Counted from the first letter of the stretch, positions 15,960 to 25,791 are shown. The stretch: 43,080 nucleotides of DNA from Sulfuritalea sp. (GCA_021738125.1 JAIPCR010000008.1:1-43080); one strand, 5' to 3'. A program made the numbers and translations. Notes: generated by a model not told the origin, from the letters alone.

Positions 15960-16852
15960 TGTGCGCTATGTAATTGTTTTAATCGCTCTCTAGCTACGTG
16001 CGTATAAATCTGCGTTGTAGAAATATCAGCGTGCCCCAGTAGCATTTGCACCACTCTTAAATCCGCCCCATGATTCAACAAATGGGTAGCAAAAGCGTGA
16101 CGTAATACATGCGGCGACATCGGTTTGTTAATGCCGGCCAACAAGGCATAGCGTTTAATTAAATACCAAAAAGCTTGGCGCGTCATTGCCTGTCCTCGGT
16201 TAGTCACAAATAGTGCATCACATAAACGCTTTTGTAATATATCCGGCCTAGCTTCACTTAAATAGCGTGAAATCCAATCAACCGCCTCTTCTCCCATAGG
16301 AACTAAACGGGTTTTGCTGCCTTTACCGGTCACCCTCACCACACCATCATTAATGCTGACTTCGGTAACTTTTACTCCGACCAATTCAGATACACGCAAA
16401 CCACATGCGTAAAGCAACTCCAACATCGCTCTATCACGCAACCCTGCCGATTCATTCAAATTAGGCGCATCAAGAAGCGCAAGCACTTCATCCTCATTGA
16501 GACTTTTAGGTAAACTACGTGGCAGCTTGGGCGACTGTATTTGGATAGTAGGGTCTAGGCTAATTTTATTATCACGCATTAAATAGCGATAAAAACGGCG
16601 CAAGCTAGCAATTAATCGACTAATACTACGCGCTTTACTTTGTGGAAACCTAACGGCCAGATATTGCTGGATATCTGCCTGATCTACTGTTAACAATTGC
16701 TTATTTTGCTGTGTTAGCCATAGCGAAAATGCGCTCAAATCTAAACGATAACTTTCTAAGGTGTTTTTTGCTAAGCCATCTTCTAACCATAAATGGTCAA
16801 TAAAGACATCAAGTTCTGTTACATCAGCGGCTGTAAGTGTTTGCTCACTCAT
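15944..16852 (-). CDS. xerD: Site-specific tyrosine recombinase XerD
   Basis: 302 aa from MSEQTLTA. An N-terminal core-binding domain (FIDHLWLEDGLAKNTLESYRLDL) is followed by the catalytic domain with LYACGLRVSEL (first Arg), GKGSKTRLVP (Lys), SPHVLRHAFATHLLNHGADL (His-x-x-Arg), LLGHADISTTQIYTH (His and nucleophile Tyr). With XerC it resolves chromosome dimers at dif. Upstream in-frame ATGs exist, up to 16888, but MSEQ at 16852 matches family starts, has AGGAAA 11 nt upstream, and overlaps the ogt stop by 8 nt, indicating translational coupling. Confidence 0.95.
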   Translation of the reverse strand: MSEQTLTAADVTELDVFIDHLWLEDGLAKNTLESYRLDLSAFSLWLTQQNKQLLTVDQADIQQYLAVRFPQSKARSISRLIASLRRFYRYLMRDNKISLDPTIQIQSPKLPRSLPKSLNEDEVLALLDAPNLNESAGLRDRAMLELLYACGLRVSELVGVKVTEVSINDGVVRVTGKGSKTRLVPMGEEAVDWISRYLSEARPDILQKRLCDALFVTNRGQAMTRQAFWYLIKRYALLAGINKPMSPHVLRHAFATHLLNHGADLRVVQMLLGHADISTTQIYTHVARERLKQLHSAHHPRG

Positions 16853-17342
16853 ACGCTGATCGTTTCCTGTAGTCATACACACCCTCATGCGCTAATAACC
16901 AACGCTTGATGTTCAAGCCATTTTTCTTACCCTGCATAAATCCACCTAAGCCGTTTTTTGCCAACACGCGATGACAAGGAATAATCAAGGGGATGCGATT
17001 TGCGCCACAAGCATTCGCTACCGCACGCGGTCCTGAGTTTAATTGTTCAGCAAGCTGGCCATAACTACGAGTTTGCCCAATTGGAATGCTAGCGATTGCC
17101 TGCCAAACACGTTGCTGAAAAACAGTGCCATACATAACAGGCGGTAAATTAAATGGAGTATTGGCTTGGAGTAAATATTGCATGATTTGCTGATAGGTTT
17201 GATTGACCAACGGATCTGACGATGTTTGGTTTTCTTTTGAGGGTGACTCTGCTAATAAATCAACAGCAAGGTGACCCGCTTGCATTGAAATTGCAATCGC
17301 ACCAAACGGCGCATTAATCAAAGCAGAGAAATGATTGAGCAT
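16845..17342 (-). CDS. ogt: Methylated-DNA--protein-cysteine S-methyltransferase (O6-alkylguanine repair)
   Basis: About 165 aa. The methyl-accepting Cys lies in the invariant IIPCHRV motif (about residue 123), preceded by the DNA-binding helix-turn-helix region PRAVANACGANRIPL and followed by GLGGFMQGKKNGLNIKRWLLAHE. It directly reverses O6-methylguanine in a suicide reaction. A GTG one codon upstream (17345) is an equally possible start. It overlaps xerD by 8 nt and lies downstream of the rplS terminator, so it must have its own promoter or rely on read-through. Confidence 0.94.
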   Translation of the reverse strand: MLNHFSALINAPFGAIAISMQAGHLAVDLLAESPSKENQTSSDPLVNQTYQQIMQYLLQANTPFNLPPVMYGTVFQQRVWQAIASIPIGQTRSYGQLAEQLNSGPRAVANACGANRIPLIIPCHRVLAKNGLGGFMQGKKNGLNIKRWLLAHEGVYDYRKRSAYE

Positions 17343-17380
17343 CACATGATGTTAAACGAATGGGCTAAATATGCAAACGT

Positions 17381-17415
17381 AAAAAAACCCCAAATGACTT
17401 TCGCCTTTTGGGGTT
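17381..17415 (-). terminator. intrinsic terminator of the rpsP-rimM-trmD-rplS operon
   Basis: AACCCCAAA (17386-17394) pairs with TTTGGGGTT (17407-17415) around a 12-nt loop, and on the minus strand is followed by seven Ts. It starts 22 nt past the rplS stop. Confidence 0.9.
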
Positions 17416-17437
17416 GGACACTAAGACTACGCTAAAT

Positions 17438-17833
17438 TTATGCGTCGTCTGCTGGTGCCATCACTTCTTTTTCGCGTGAGAATAATTTCTCTTTAATACG
17501 CGCTGATTTACCTGAACGCTCACGTAGGTAGTAAAGTTTTGCACGGCGAACATCACCGCGACGTTTTACTTCAATGCTAGCGATTAGCGGTGAGTACGTT
17601 TGGAATGTACGCTCAACACCTTCACCAGATGAGATTTTACGTACGATAAATGATGAATTTAAACCACGGTTACGCTTAGCAATCACTACACCTTCATATG
17701 ATTGCACACGTTTACGTGTACCTTCAACAACGTTTACACCGATAACTACAGTGTCGCCTGGTGCAAAAACAGGAATTGACTTGCCTAAACGGGCAATTTC
17801 TTCCTCTTCTAACATTTTAATAATATCTGCCAT
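17438..17833 (-). CDS. rplS: 50S ribosomal protein L19
   Basis: 131 aa. [35 protein letters not shown], then [18 protein letters not shown] and [24 protein letters not shown] are classic L19. It is located at the 30S-50S interface. AAGGGATAAG lies before the ATG. It closes the rpsP-rimM-trmD-rplS operon, 53 nt after trmD; the C-terminal acidic tail is slightly longer than in E. coli. Confidence 0.98.
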   Translation of the reverse strand: MADIIKMLEEEEIARLGKSIPVFAPGDTVVIGVNVVEGTRKRVQSYEGVVIAKRNRGLNSSFIVRKISSGEGVERTFQTYSPLIASIEVKRRGDVRRAKLYYLRERSGKSARIKEKLFSREKEVMAPADDA

Positions 17834-17886
17834 TTTCTTATCCCTTACGGGTTCCTTTTAATTATGAAGAAACTTGTTCCTGCTAC

Positions 17887-18624
17887 TTATTCCTGCTGTA
17901 GCAGCCGTGCCTCTTCTTTCGTCAACGGCCTTGCGGCCAATAAATCGGGACGTTGATCCCGAGTTCTTTGCAATGACATTTTCAAACGCCACTGTTTAAT
18001 CTTGGCATGATTCCCTGACAACAACACTTCAGGAACTTTCATGCCTTTATATTCTTCTGGCCTCGTATAGTGAGGGCAGTCTAGCAAGCCATCAACAAAT
18101 GAATCTTCAATCGCAGAATCACTGTCACCCAAACTACCGGGTAGCTGCCTAACAATGGCATCTATCAACGCCATGGCGGGTAACTCGCCGCCACTTAATA
18201 CATAATCACCGATAGACAGCTCTTCATCTACATGCGCATCTATCAACCGCTGATCAACCCCTTCATAGCGACTAGCCAACAACACTAATCCGGCCTTTTT
18301 GCTTAACGCCATGACTTTTTCATGAGTCAATGGCTTACCTGCTGGCGAAAGATGAACCACCCAACTTTCTATTTTTGCCGCCGCTTGTTGCGCTTTAGCG
18401 GCCGCTAAGGCTTTCTCTAAAGGCTCTACCAGCATTACCATGCCAGGACCACCGCCATAAGGCCTATCATCTACCGTCTTATGATTATCCGTGGTGTAAT
18501 CACGCGGATTCCAAAACTGCACATCATAAATCTTTTGCTGTAAGGCTCTACTACTGATGCCAAACTTACTAATGGCATCGAACATTTCAGGAAATAATGT
18601 TACTACATCAAACCTAAACGCCAT
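17887..18624 (-). CDS. trmD: tRNA (guanine-N1)-methyltransferase TrmD
   Basis: 245 aa from [15 protein letters not shown]. The SPOUT trefoil-knot region is clear: [50 protein letters not shown], with [21 protein letters not shown] binding tRNA. It methylates G37 at N1 in tRNAs such as Pro, Leu and Arg, preventing frameshifts. An upstream in-frame ATG at 18645 lies within rimM; the family start MAFRFD at 18624 leaves 2 nt after the rimM stop, so the two genes are tightly coupled. Confidence 0.97.
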   Translation of the reverse strand: MAFRFDVVTLFPEMFDAISKFGISSRALQQKIYDVQFWNPRDYTTDNHKTVDDRPYGGGPGMVMLVEPLEKALAAAKAQQAAAKIESWVVHLSPAGKPLTHEKVMALSKKAGLVLLASRYEGVDQRLIDAHVDEELSIGDYVLSGGELPAMALIDAIVRQLPGSLGDSDSAIEDSFVDGLLDCPHYTRPEEYKGMKVPEVLLSGNHAKIKQWRLKMSLQRTRDQRPDLLAARPLTKEEARLLQQE

Positions 18625-18626
18625 GA

Positions 18627-19178
18627 TTAGAAATCTGCATCCCAATCAACCAACATCGTCTTATTTTTTAAATCCACATCAAGCACTACGTCTGCAATAA
18701 ACGGCAACAATCTTTCTTGTGGCTTTTCTTTCACTGCTACTTTTTCTGTCACTTCAAGCTTAACTGCGTCTGCTTGAACGACAATGACATCGTTGGCACC
18801 CGTTTCAAACACATCAACAATCAAGCCAAAATCTACATCTTGCTTATTTTTAACACGTAAGCCTATTAAATCAGACCAATAATACGCATTCTCTTCTGCT
18901 TCAGGTAAAGCTGCTCTAGGCACCGCAATTTGCTTGCCTTTGCAAGCTAGCGCAGCATCACGATCATCAATGCCTTTAAGCTTTACTACAATAACATCGT
19001 TGTGAATCTTAGCGGTTTCAACCAGCAATTCGCGCCAATCGTTACCTTTACCAAGCCACCAAGTGTCGTAATCAAATAAGCCATCAAACGCTTCTGTATC
19101 TGGCACTATTTTTAGCCAGCCAAAAACGCCATAAGGCGCAACAATGCGCCCCATGACTACCATCTCATTAACAGCCAA
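18627..19178 (-). CDS. rimM: Ribosome maturation factor RimM
   Basis: 183 aa. The N-terminal RimM domain is marked by [18 protein letters not shown] (the GRIxxxxGxxGWxKV motif) and a PRC-barrel follows from about residue 95 ([29 protein letters not shown]). It assists 16S processing and assembly of the 30S head through S19. It lies 60 nt after rpsP and 2 nt before trmD, the standard operon order. Confidence 0.96.
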   Translation of the reverse strand: MAVNEMVVMGRIVAPYGVFGWLKIVPDTEAFDGLFDYDTWWLGKGNDWRELLVETAKIHNDVIVVKLKGIDDRDAALACKGKQIAVPRAALPEAEENAYYWSDLIGLRVKNKQDVDFGLIVDVFETGANDVIVVQADAVKLEVTEKVAVKEKPQERLLPFIADVVLDVDLKNKTMLVDWDADF

Positions 19179-19238
19179 AATAACTCACAGACTCAAATCT
19201 CAGCTTTGGCGATATTGCTATCAGCCAAACTAAGAAAA

Positions 19239-19733
19239 TTAAGCGTCTGCAGCTGGCGTTTCAGCAGCATCAGCTGCTGGCGCTTCAACTTCTGCCTCAG
19301 CAGGTGCAGCAGCGGCTTCTGCTTCAGCGGCTTTAGCGGCGGCTGCAGCTTCGGCAGCTTGTGCATCTAATTCAGCTTTTGCAGCATCTGCGGCAGCTTT
19401 AGCTTTTGCGGCTTCAGCGGTAGCAATTTTAGCTTTTGCAGCATCAGCTTTAGCAACATCTTTTGCTTTAGCAGCAATTGCGTGCTCTGGGCCTTTTGCA
19501 TGAAACTTAACTAAGCGTGCCACTGTATCTGACAGTTGTGCACCTTGACTTTGCCAATGCGTTACACGCTCTTGATCTACACGAAGTGCTTCAGCACCCG
19601 CTTTGGCTGATGGATTGTAAAATCCAACACGCTCAATAAAGCGGCCATCACGACGATTGCGTGAATCAGCAACTACTAAGTTGTAGAAAGGAGTTTTTTT
19701 CGCGCCACCACGAGCTAAACGAATAATAACCAT
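19239..19733 (-). CDS. rpsP: 30S ribosomal protein S16 with a long Ala/Lys/Glu-rich C-terminal tail
   Basis: The first 80 or so residues are a normal S16 ([56 protein letters not shown]). From about residue 85 to 164 there is a low-complexity extension, first Ala/Lys-rich, then Ala/Glu/Pro-rich, likely a long charged helix ending in a disordered acidic tail. S16 is usually 80-90 aa, so the protein is about twice normal length. The frame stays open without disruption. It is first in the rpsP-rimM-trmD-rplS operon, behind a good promoter. Confidence 0.96.
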   Translation of the reverse strand: MVIIRLARGGAKKTPFYNLVVADSRNRRDGRFIERVGFYNPSAKAGAEALRVDQERVTHWQSQGAQLSDTVARLVKFHAKGPEHAIAAKAKDVAKADAAKAKIATAEAAKAKAAADAAKAELDAQAAEAAAAAKAAEAEAAAAPAEAEVEAPAADAAETPAADA

Positions 19734-19778
19734 AATCTTTGTTCTCTTTATTGAAAAATTTATCGCAGAAAGGCGCGG

Positions 19779-19808
19779 ATTTTACGCTATTAATTGTAGT
19801 TTTGACAA
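19779..19808 (-). promoter_or_regulatory. sigma-70 promoter of the rpsP operon
   Basis: On the minus strand TTGTCA, an 18-bp spacer and TAAAAT, each one mismatch from consensus, with a G/C-rich CCGCGCC discriminator typical of stringently controlled ribosomal promoters. It lies about 46 nt upstream of the rpsP start. Confidence 0.75.
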
Positions 19809-19865
19809 GTGCTTTATGTATTTAGTGGTTGATTTAGCTAAATTTATTATTAAGCACAGCTACCA

Positions 19866-20564
19866 CTATGACTTTACCAACGCTTTATAGCGAGTTGGGT
19901 CTACTAAACCAGCCGCGGCAAAACCTTCACGACGTAAGCGACACGAGTCACAAAGCCCACAGGCTTCACCTTGGCTATCGGCCTGATAACAAGACACCGT
20001 CATTGCATAATCTACACCTAACTGTGTGCCCAACTGAATAATTTGCGCTTTTGTCATGTCGATTAAGGGTGCATGAATCGTAATCGTATGACCTTCAACC
20101 GCACTTTTCGTGGCTAAATTTGCCATCGTTTGAAAAGCTTTCACATATTCCCCACGACAATCTGGGTAGCCAGAATAATCGAGCGCATTCACGCCTATAA
20201 AAATATCTTGGCTTTTCAACACTTCTGCCCAAGCTAAGGCTAATGACAACATGATGGTATTGCGCGCAGGCACATAAGTAATTGGAATGCCAGCTGTTTC
20301 ATGCTCGGGCACAGCAATCGCATCATCGGTCAGCGCCGATCCACCAAATAGAGATAAATCTAAATTGGCAGTTTTATGCGCTACCGCACCCATAATCGTC
20401 GCAACATTTTTTGCGGCATGTAATTCAGCAATATGGCGCTGATGGTAGTCTAAACTCAGGCAATAACAATCAAAGCCTTGTGATTTAGCAATCGCTAAGC
20501 AAGTGGCAGAATCCAGCCCGCCAGAAAGTAATACCACTGCATTTTTTCGTACTTTATTATTCAT
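19866..20564 (-). CDS. queC: 7-cyano-7-deazaguanine synthase QueC
   Basis: 232 aa from [23 protein letters not shown]. The PP-loop SGGLDS binds [20 protein letters not shown] and [14 protein letters not shown] are family motifs; near the C-terminus four Cys ([18 protein letters not shown]) bind zinc. It converts 7-carboxy-7-deazaguanine to preQ0 with ammonia and ATP in queuosine synthesis. A longer frame starts inside queE, but MNNK at 20564, 2 nt past the queE stop, is the natural start. It is the last gene of the metX-metW-ampG-queE-queC run. Confidence 0.95.
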   Translation of the reverse strand: MNNKVRKNAVVLLSGGLDSATCLAIAKSQGFDCYCLSLDYHQRHIAELHAAKNVATIMGAVAHKTANLDLSLFGGSALTDDAIAVPEHETAGIPITYVPARNTIMLSLALAWAEVLKSQDIFIGVNALDYSGYPDCRGEYVKAFQTMANLATKSAVEGHTITIHAPLIDMTKAQIIQLGTQLGVDYAMTVSCYQADSQGEACGLCDSCRLRREGFAAAGLVDPTRYKALVKS

Positions 20565-20566
20565 TC

Positions 20567-21205
20567 TTAAACACCAGGCCTCTCGCCCCAAAGTATTTTA
20601 TGTAACTGTACTTGCATACGCACTGGCAACTTATCTGCCAATATCCATTCCGCCAATGCGGTAGGATTCACTTGACTGTACACGGGTGAAAATAACACTG
20701 GGCATTGATCAGCAATACGATGGCTAGCCAATATTTGTTTTGCCCAGTCATAATCGGCACGACTGCAAAGCACAAACTTCACTTCATCTGTCTTTTTAAG
20801 ATGCGCTAAATTGCCCCATAGGTTCTTCTCTGCCTCACCAGAATCTGGCGTTTTCACATCTAATATTACCGACACCCGACTATCTACGGCGCTGGTATTA
20901 ATTGCACCGCCTGTTTCTAAGGACACGCTATAACCAGCATCACACAATGCTTTGAGTAACACATGGCAATCTTTTTGTGCCAACGGCTCGCCACCCGTCA
21001 CCGTCACATAGCGTGTAGAAAATTCAGCCACTTTTGCCAAAATATCAGTAATCTCTATATTGCTACCGCCACTAAAAGCATAAGCGGTATCACAATACAC
21101 ACAGCGCATTGGGCACCCAGTGAGGCGCACAAACACAGTAGGCATGCCTATGCGTGAAGATTCGCCTTGTATTGAATAAAATATTTCGTGAATTTTAAGT
21201 GTCAT
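20567..21205 (-). CDS. queE: 7-carboxy-7-deazaguanine synthase QueE (radical SAM)
   Basis: 212 aa from [20 protein letters not shown]. The radical-SAM cluster is Cys-x3-Cys-x2-Cys in [18 protein letters not shown], with [11 protein letters not shown] and SLETGGAIN for SAM and substrate. It turns 6-carboxytetrahydropterin into the 7-deazaguanine ring. The open frame extends upstream to 21322 but that part is not QueE-like and overlaps the transporter gene, so the start is set at 21205, 23 nt after ampG. QueD and QueF are not in the window. Confidence 0.95.
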   Translation of the reverse strand: MTLKIHEIFYSIQGESSRIGMPTVFVRLTGCPMRCVYCDTAYAFSGGSNIEITDILAKVAEFSTRYVTVTGGEPLAQKDCHVLLKALCDAGYSVSLETGGAINTSAVDSRVSVILDVKTPDSGEAEKNLWGNLAHLKKTDEVKFVLCSRADYDWAKQILASHRIADQCPVLFSPVYSQVNPTALAEWILADKLPVRMQVQLHKILWGERPGV

Positions 21206-21228
21206 AAAATGCAGATGGCTAATAAAAC

Positions 21229-22500
21229 TTAATCCTGTTGCCCATGCGTTATTATCCCATTGGCATTCCAGGGTGCAACTTTTATCAGCATTAACATGCC
21301 AGGTATCGCCAACATAAAGCACAAAATAAAGAATTTAAACCAGCCTAAATTTTCCACCATATAGCCGGTTGCGGCATTAGCAAAAGTGCGGGGCACTGCC
21401 GCTAAGCTGGTAAATAATGCAAACTGTGTGGCGGTATAAAGTGGATGAGTGGTTTGTGCAATGTAAGCAACAAATGCTGCTGTACCTAAGCCAACACCAA
21501 AGGCTTCAACCCCAATCACCACCCCTAGCCATAATAGACTATGGCCCACCGTGGCCAACCAAGCAAACCCCAAAATAGCCAGCATTTGCACGGCGCCAAA
21601 TAACCATAGCGCCCGATTAATGCCCAACTTAAACATCCACACCCCGCCCAGCAACCCGCCTATCACACTGGGCCACAAACCGGCATTTTTTGCGATTAAG
21701 CCAATCTCAGTTTTGCTAAAACCCATGTCCAAATAAAACGGCGTAGCCAACGCAGTCGCCATACTATCGCCAAGCTTGTACAGAAAAATAAAGGCTAAAA
21801 TCAACAACGCCGACTGCAAACCATTTCTTCCAATAAATTCTTTAAATGGCTCTATCACAGCTGCCCTTAAAGTTCTTGGCGCACCCGCTTTTAAGGCAGG
21901 CTCTTTAACAAAAAGTGTCATTAAAATGCCCGGTAACATAAACAGTGCCGTAATGATAAATACACCGCTCCACGCCATATGGTCAGCCAAAATAAGTGAC
22001 AAAGAACCGGGTATTAAACCGGCAATTTTGTAGGCATTCACATGTACCGCATTGCCCAAACCCAGCTCATTATCAATGAGCAATTCGCGCCGATAAGCAT
22101 CCAGCACGATGTCTTGACTGGCACTAAAAAAAGCAACGACAGTGGCTAAATATGCGATTGTCCAAATATCTAAAGCTGGGTTAAACGCTCCGAAAATGGG
22201 GATAGAGGCCAATAACAAACTTTGCGAAATGATTAACCAACCCCGGCGACGGCCAAGTGGCGGAATATAGCGGTCAAAAAACGGTGCCCACAAGAATTTC
22301 CAAGTGAAGGGCAAGTTAATTAAAGCAAACAAGCCAATGGCTTTCAGGTTAACCCCTTCGCTTCTGAGCCATGCCGGCAAAAGACTCACCAAGATATACA
22401 GCGGCAAGCCCGAGCTAAACCCAGTAAAAATGCAAATCAGCATTTTTTTACTGGCCAGCGACTGCCAGATAGACGGCGGGGTTACGACAGAGGAAGACAC
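21229..22500 (-). CDS. ampG: AmpG-like muropeptide permease (MFS)
   Basis: 423 aa, about 12 membrane helices. FTGFSSGLPLYILVSLLPAWLRSEGVNLKAIGLFALINLPFTWKFLWAPFFDRY is the AmpG signature, with GRRRGWL in the first cytosolic loop and an ASQDIVLDAYRREL motif. AmpG imports anhydro-muropeptides from the periplasm for cell-wall recycling; substrate is inferred from family. The start codon is GTG and shares one base with the metW stop (TAGTG), implying coupled translation. Confidence 0.85.
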   Translation of the reverse strand: MSSSVVTPPSIWQSLASKKMLICIFTGFSSGLPLYILVSLLPAWLRSEGVNLKAIGLFALINLPFTWKFLWAPFFDRYIPPLGRRRGWLIISQSLLLASIPIFGAFNPALDIWTIAYLATVVAFFSASQDIVLDAYRRELLIDNELGLGNAVHVNAYKIAGLIPGSLSLILADHMAWSGVFIITALFMLPGILMTLFVKEPALKAGAPRTLRAAVIEPFKEFIGRNGLQSALLILAFIFLYKLGDSMATALATPFYLDMGFSKTEIGLIAKNAGLWPSVIGGLLGGVWMFKLGINRALWLFGAVQMLAILGFAWLATVGHSLLWLGVVIGVEAFGVGLGTAAFVAYIAQTTHPLYTATQFALFTSLAAVPRTFANAATGYMVENLGWFKFFILCFMLAIPGMLMLIKVAPWNANGIITHGQQD

Positions 22501-23129
22501 TAGGCTGCTTTTAAGCGATACATCGCCAAATTGCCCAATAAATTAGGCATGAAGTGTATCGTTTTGGTATTGGTAATCACACAGCGCTCTAAAATAGTAA
22601 TTTTGTGATTTTTACAAAATTCATCAAAATCATTAATCGTGCAAAGGTGCACATTCGGCGTGTCATACCACTGATAAGGCAATATTTTTGAAACAGGCAT
22701 ACGCCCATTAGTAATTTGTAAGCGGTTACGCCAGTAGCCAAAATTAGGGAAAGTGACAATAATCTCACGACCTACACGCAACATTTCTTGCACAATTTCT
22801 TCGGTATTATGCATGGCTTGCAAGGTTTGTGAGAGGATAACAGTATCAAAAGACTGGTCCTCAAAGCCTGATAAACCGTCCTCTAAGTCCATTTGAATCA
22901 CATTGCTACCGTTTTGCATGCAGGCCAACCAATTTGCATCATCTTTTTCTACGCCGTAGCCTTTTACTTCTAAGCCACTACGTAAAAATTGCAGCAATTC
23001 ACCATCTCCACACCCTAAGTCCAACACCTTAGAGCCAAATCCCACCCAATTTGCAATGATGGCAAAATCTTGCCTGAATTGCAGTATAGAATTTGAAATA
23101 TTTACATTATTTTGTACCGTATCAGTCAT
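22500..23129 (-). CDS. metW: Methionine biosynthesis protein MetW
   Basis: 209 aa class I SAM-methyltransferase fold: VLDLGCGDGELLQFL is motif I, then GYGVEKDDANW, SFDTVILSQTLQAMHNTEEIVQEMLRVG and FPNFGYWRNRLQI. MetW is required with MetX in proteobacteria lacking MetA; it seems to activate the acyltransferase rather than make methionine itself. It lies 2 nt after metX and overlaps ampG by 1 nt. Confidence 0.95.
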   Translation of the reverse strand: MTDTVQNNVNISNSILQFRQDFAIIANWVGFGSKVLDLGCGDGELLQFLRSGLEVKGYGVEKDDANWLACMQNGSNVIQMDLEDGLSGFEDQSFDTVILSQTLQAMHNTEEIVQEMLRVGREIIVTFPNFGYWRNRLQITNGRMPVSKILPYQWYDTPNVHLCTINDFDEFCKNHKITILERCVITNTKTIHFMPNLLGNLAMYRLKAA

Positions 23130-23131
23130 GC

Positions 23132-24256
23132 TTATACCTGCACATTATTCAAATAAGTACGCAAAATGTTGTGATAGTGCGCATCTGGCATTAAAAAAGC
23201 ATCATGACCATGCGCCGCCGTCACTTCTGCGTAGCTCACGGTCAGTTCATTATCTAGCAAAGCTTTAACAATTTCGCGCGAGCGTGCCGGTGAAAAACGC
23301 CAATCACTGGTGAAAGACACCACCAAGAACTGCGCTTTAACGTCTTTTAAGGCTAAGCTTAAATCATTATCAAAAGCAGCTGCCGGGTCGTAATAATCCA
23401 AGGCACGCGTCATACGCAAATAAGTATTGGCATCAAACTCACCAGCAAATTTATCGCCTTGATAACGCAAATATGATTCCATTTCAAACTCGGCATCAAA
23501 ACTATAATGAATGCCGTCTTTAAGCTTACGGCCAAACTTCGCACCCATCGCGTCATCACTTAAATAGGTAATATGGCCTAACATGCGAGCAATTCTTAGG
23601 CCGCGTCTTGGCACAACGCCATGCGCATAATAATCACCACCATGGAATTCAGGGTCAGTAATAATCGCTTGTCGCGCCACTTCATTAAAGGCCATATTTT
23701 GTGCCGTTAAATTGGGTGCTGAGGCAATGACTAAAGCATGACGCACACGCTCAGGGTAAGTGATTGTCCACTGCAACGCTTGCATACCGCCCAAGCTACC
23801 GCCCACCACTGCGGCCAATTGTGTAATGCCCAAATAATCGGCCAGTAAGGCTTGTGAAGCCACCCAGTCTTCAACCGTTAATACCGGAAATTGTGAGCCC
23901 CAAGGCTTGCCCGTAGCGGGATTATTACTAGCAGCGCCAGTGCTACCATGACAGCCGCCCAAATTATTCACGCCAATCACAAAAAACTTATTGGTATCTA
24001 GCGCTTTATTAGGGCCAATTAAATTATCCCACCAGCCTGGGTGTTTATCATCGGCACTGTATTTACCGGCAACATGATGCGTGCCAGACAAGGCATGGCA
24101 AATGAGCACCGCGTTCGATTTATCAGCATTCAGCGTGCCGTAAGTTTCATACACCAAATCAAACTGGGGCAACACTGCGCCGCTTTTAAGCGTCAGTGGT
24201 TTCTTAAAATGTGCAGTTTGTGCGGCAACAATGCCTACAGAGTTATTTTCTTGCAT
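23132..24256 (-). CDS. metX: Homoserine O-acyltransferase MetX
   Basis: 374 aa alpha/beta hydrolase. The nucleophile Ser154 is in [28 protein letters not shown] and [12 protein letters not shown] are family motifs; the Asp lies in [12 protein letters not shown] and the His in [11 protein letters not shown]. It acylates homoserine in methionine synthesis. Betaproteobacterial MetX paired with MetW often uses succinyl-CoA rather than acetyl-CoA, so acyl specificity is open. There is no Shine-Dalgarno before ATG 24256; a perfect TATAAT at 24263-24268 would put the transcript start at the ATG, see findings. Confidence 0.95.
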   Translation of the reverse strand: MQENNSVGIVAAQTAHFKKPLTLKSGAVLPQFDLVYETYGTLNADKSNAVLICHALSGTHHVAGKYSADDKHPGWWDNLIGPNKALDTNKFFVIGVNNLGGCHGSTGAASNNPATGKPWGSQFPVLTVEDWVASQALLADYLGITQLAAVVGGSLGGMQALQWTITYPERVRHALVIASAPNLTAQNMAFNEVARQAIITDPEFHGGDYYAHGVVPRRGLRIARMLGHITYLSDDAMGAKFGRKLKDGIHYSFDAEFEMESYLRYQGDKFAGEFDANTYLRMTRALDYYDPAAAFDNDLSLALKDVKAQFLVVSFTSDWRFSPARSREIVKALLDNELTVSYAEVTAAHGHDAFLMPDAHYHNILRTYLNNVQV

Positions 24257-24262
24257 TTTGTG

Positions 24263-24268
24263 ATTATA
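24263..24268 (-). promoter_or_regulatory. -10 box of metX, placing the transcript start at the start codon
   Basis: TATAAT on the minus strand, 6 nt before the metX ATG. Normal -10 to start spacing puts +1 on or next to the A of the ATG. No convincing -35 is seen. Confidence 0.45.
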
Positions 24269-24328
24269 CTATGGCTAGGTAAAAATATTTTTGCTTAAAA
24301 TTCACGGTGATATTTTAAAGGCGCTTTG

Positions 24329-24874
24329 ATGGAAAACTCAAATAACATTCAGCAATTTAGGCAACATCGCCCACACATCGCAAAAGGGGTTTATGTGCAC
24401 CCCACTGCCACCATTATTGGGCAAGTTAGCATAGATGAACATAGCTCGGTTTGGCCGGGCGCAGTGATACGGGGGGATATCAATTTTATCCGTGTTGGTA
24501 AAAATACTAACATTCAAGACCTCAGTATCTTGCATGTTAATCATAAATCTAAAGATGATCCTGAAGGCTCACCGCTTATCATCGGGGACAATGTCACCAT
24601 CGGCCACGCCGTCATTTTGCATGGCTGCACCATTGCGGATGAATGCCTGATTGGTATGGGTAGCATCGTCATGGATAAAGCGATAATAGAAAAACACGTG
24701 CTATTAGCGGCGGGCAGTTTAGTATCATCTGGCGCGTTAGTAGAAAGTGGTCATTTGTACATGGGCCGCCCAGCTAAAAAAGTGCGCGCATTAACGGTCG
24801 CTGAAATTGAATCTTTACTTGAATCTGCTCATAGCTATGTACTGGGTAAGGATGAGTATATACAAGGCAATTAG
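24329..24874 (+). CDS. Gamma-carbonic-anhydrase-family protein (YrdA-like)
   Basis: 181 aa left-handed beta-helix built of hexapeptide repeats (VHPTATIIGQVSIDEHSSVWPGAVIRGD). The three zinc His expected for the family are visible in SILHVNH and TIGHAVILHGC. It ends with a short C-terminal helix. Carbonic anhydrase activity is plausible, but many YrdA/PaaY relatives have other or no known substrate. ATG 24329 has AAAGG 8 nt upstream; a TTG one codon earlier is less likely. It is divergent from metX. Confidence 0.9.
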   Translation: MENSNNIQQFRQHRPHIAKGVYVHPTATIIGQVSIDEHSSVWPGAVIRGDINFIRVGKNTNIQDLSILHVNHKSKDDPEGSPLIIGDNVTIGHAVILHGCTIADECLIGMGSIVMDKAIIEKHVLLAAGSLVSSGALVESGHLYMGRPAKKVRALTVAEIESLLESAHSYVLGKDEYIQGN

Positions 24875-24891
24875 CAAATGCTTACACGCCA

Positions 24892-25758
24892 TCAATCCCA
24901 ATGCGTACTTATAATAAGCGGGTTTTTAGCCATGGTGACTCGGTTGTTGCCAGCTAAATCTTTGAGCGTTTCAATACTCACCAATCCCACCTCTGCCATT
25001 AAGTCCGCCACTAAGTCTGTCTGATTGTAGCCGTGCTCTATCATTAACCAGCCTTGGGGTTTTAGGTAAATTAGGCAATGTTCAACAATATGTCGAATAT
25101 CATCAAGACCATCGGCGCCCGAGGTTAGTGCGCTGATAGGCTCAAAGCGCACATCGCCTTGCGTGAGGTGAATGTCATTTTGTTCAATATAAGGTGGATT
25201 GCTGACGATGAGGTCAAATCGCTGATTAGCTAGGCCAGCATACCAATCACTCAAGATAAAGTGCACATTGGTAATCGCTAAACTAGCCGCATTCTTTTTT
25301 GCCACCTCTAGGGCGGCTGGCGAGGCATCAACCGCGACGACATTGGCTTTTGGTCTATGCTTAGCCACCGCCAGTGCAATAGCACCGGTGCCGGTACCAA
25401 GGTCTAAGATTGATGGATTCGAATGATCTAAAATTTTAGCTAGCGCCGCGTCTACTAAGGTTTCTGTGTCAGGTCTTGGAATTAAAGTATCAGGCGTGAC
25501 CAATAAATCCAAACCATAAAACTCACGGCGACCCATAATATAAGCGATGGGCTCGCCAGCTGAACGACGATTGAGCAGTGCCTCGAATGCCTTTTGAATA
25601 TTAGGCTGTAGCGCGTCATGCTCATGGGCAATTAACCAAGCGCGATTAACGTTTAATGCGTATTGCAGTAATAGCTGCGCTTCAAAAACGGAGGCTTCCG
25701 TTTTTAGTTGGGTGCTCGCCATTTGCAAAGCTAGTTTGATGGATAGTGGATTTGGCAT
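24892..25758 (-). CDS. prmC: Release factor glutamine methyltransferase PrmC (HemK)
   Basis: 288 aa. An N-terminal helical domain is followed by the Rossmann methyltransferase: ILDLGTGTGAIALAVAKHRP is motif I, DASPAALEVAKKNA, and SNPPYIEQ is the NPPY catalytic motif; GRREFYGLDLLVTPDTLIPRPDTE is the substrate-binding region. It methylates Gln of the GGQ motif in release factors 1 and 2. It lies downstream of prfA, its substrate gene, with a small lipoprotein gene between them. Confidence 0.96.
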   Translation of the reverse strand: MPNPLSIKLALQMASTQLKTEASVFEAQLLLQYALNVNRAWLIAHEHDALQPNIQKAFEALLNRRSAGEPIAYIMGRREFYGLDLLVTPDTLIPRPDTETLVDAALAKILDHSNPSILDLGTGTGAIALAVAKHRPKANVVAVDASPAALEVAKKNAASLAITNVHFILSDWYAGLANQRFDLIVSNPPYIEQNDIHLTQGDVRFEPISALTSGADGLDDIRHIVEHCLIYLKPQGWLMIEHGYNQTDLVADLMAEVGLVSIETLKDLAGNNRVTMAKNPLIISTHWD

Positions 25759-25791
25759 TTAATTAAGAGATATTAAACACAATCCAGCGTG

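Noticed and set aside
21206-21322. 39-residue N-terminal extension of the queE frame
   Set aside because: It overlaps the ampG 3' end and is not QueE-like; [15 protein letters not shown] at 21205 is the family start.
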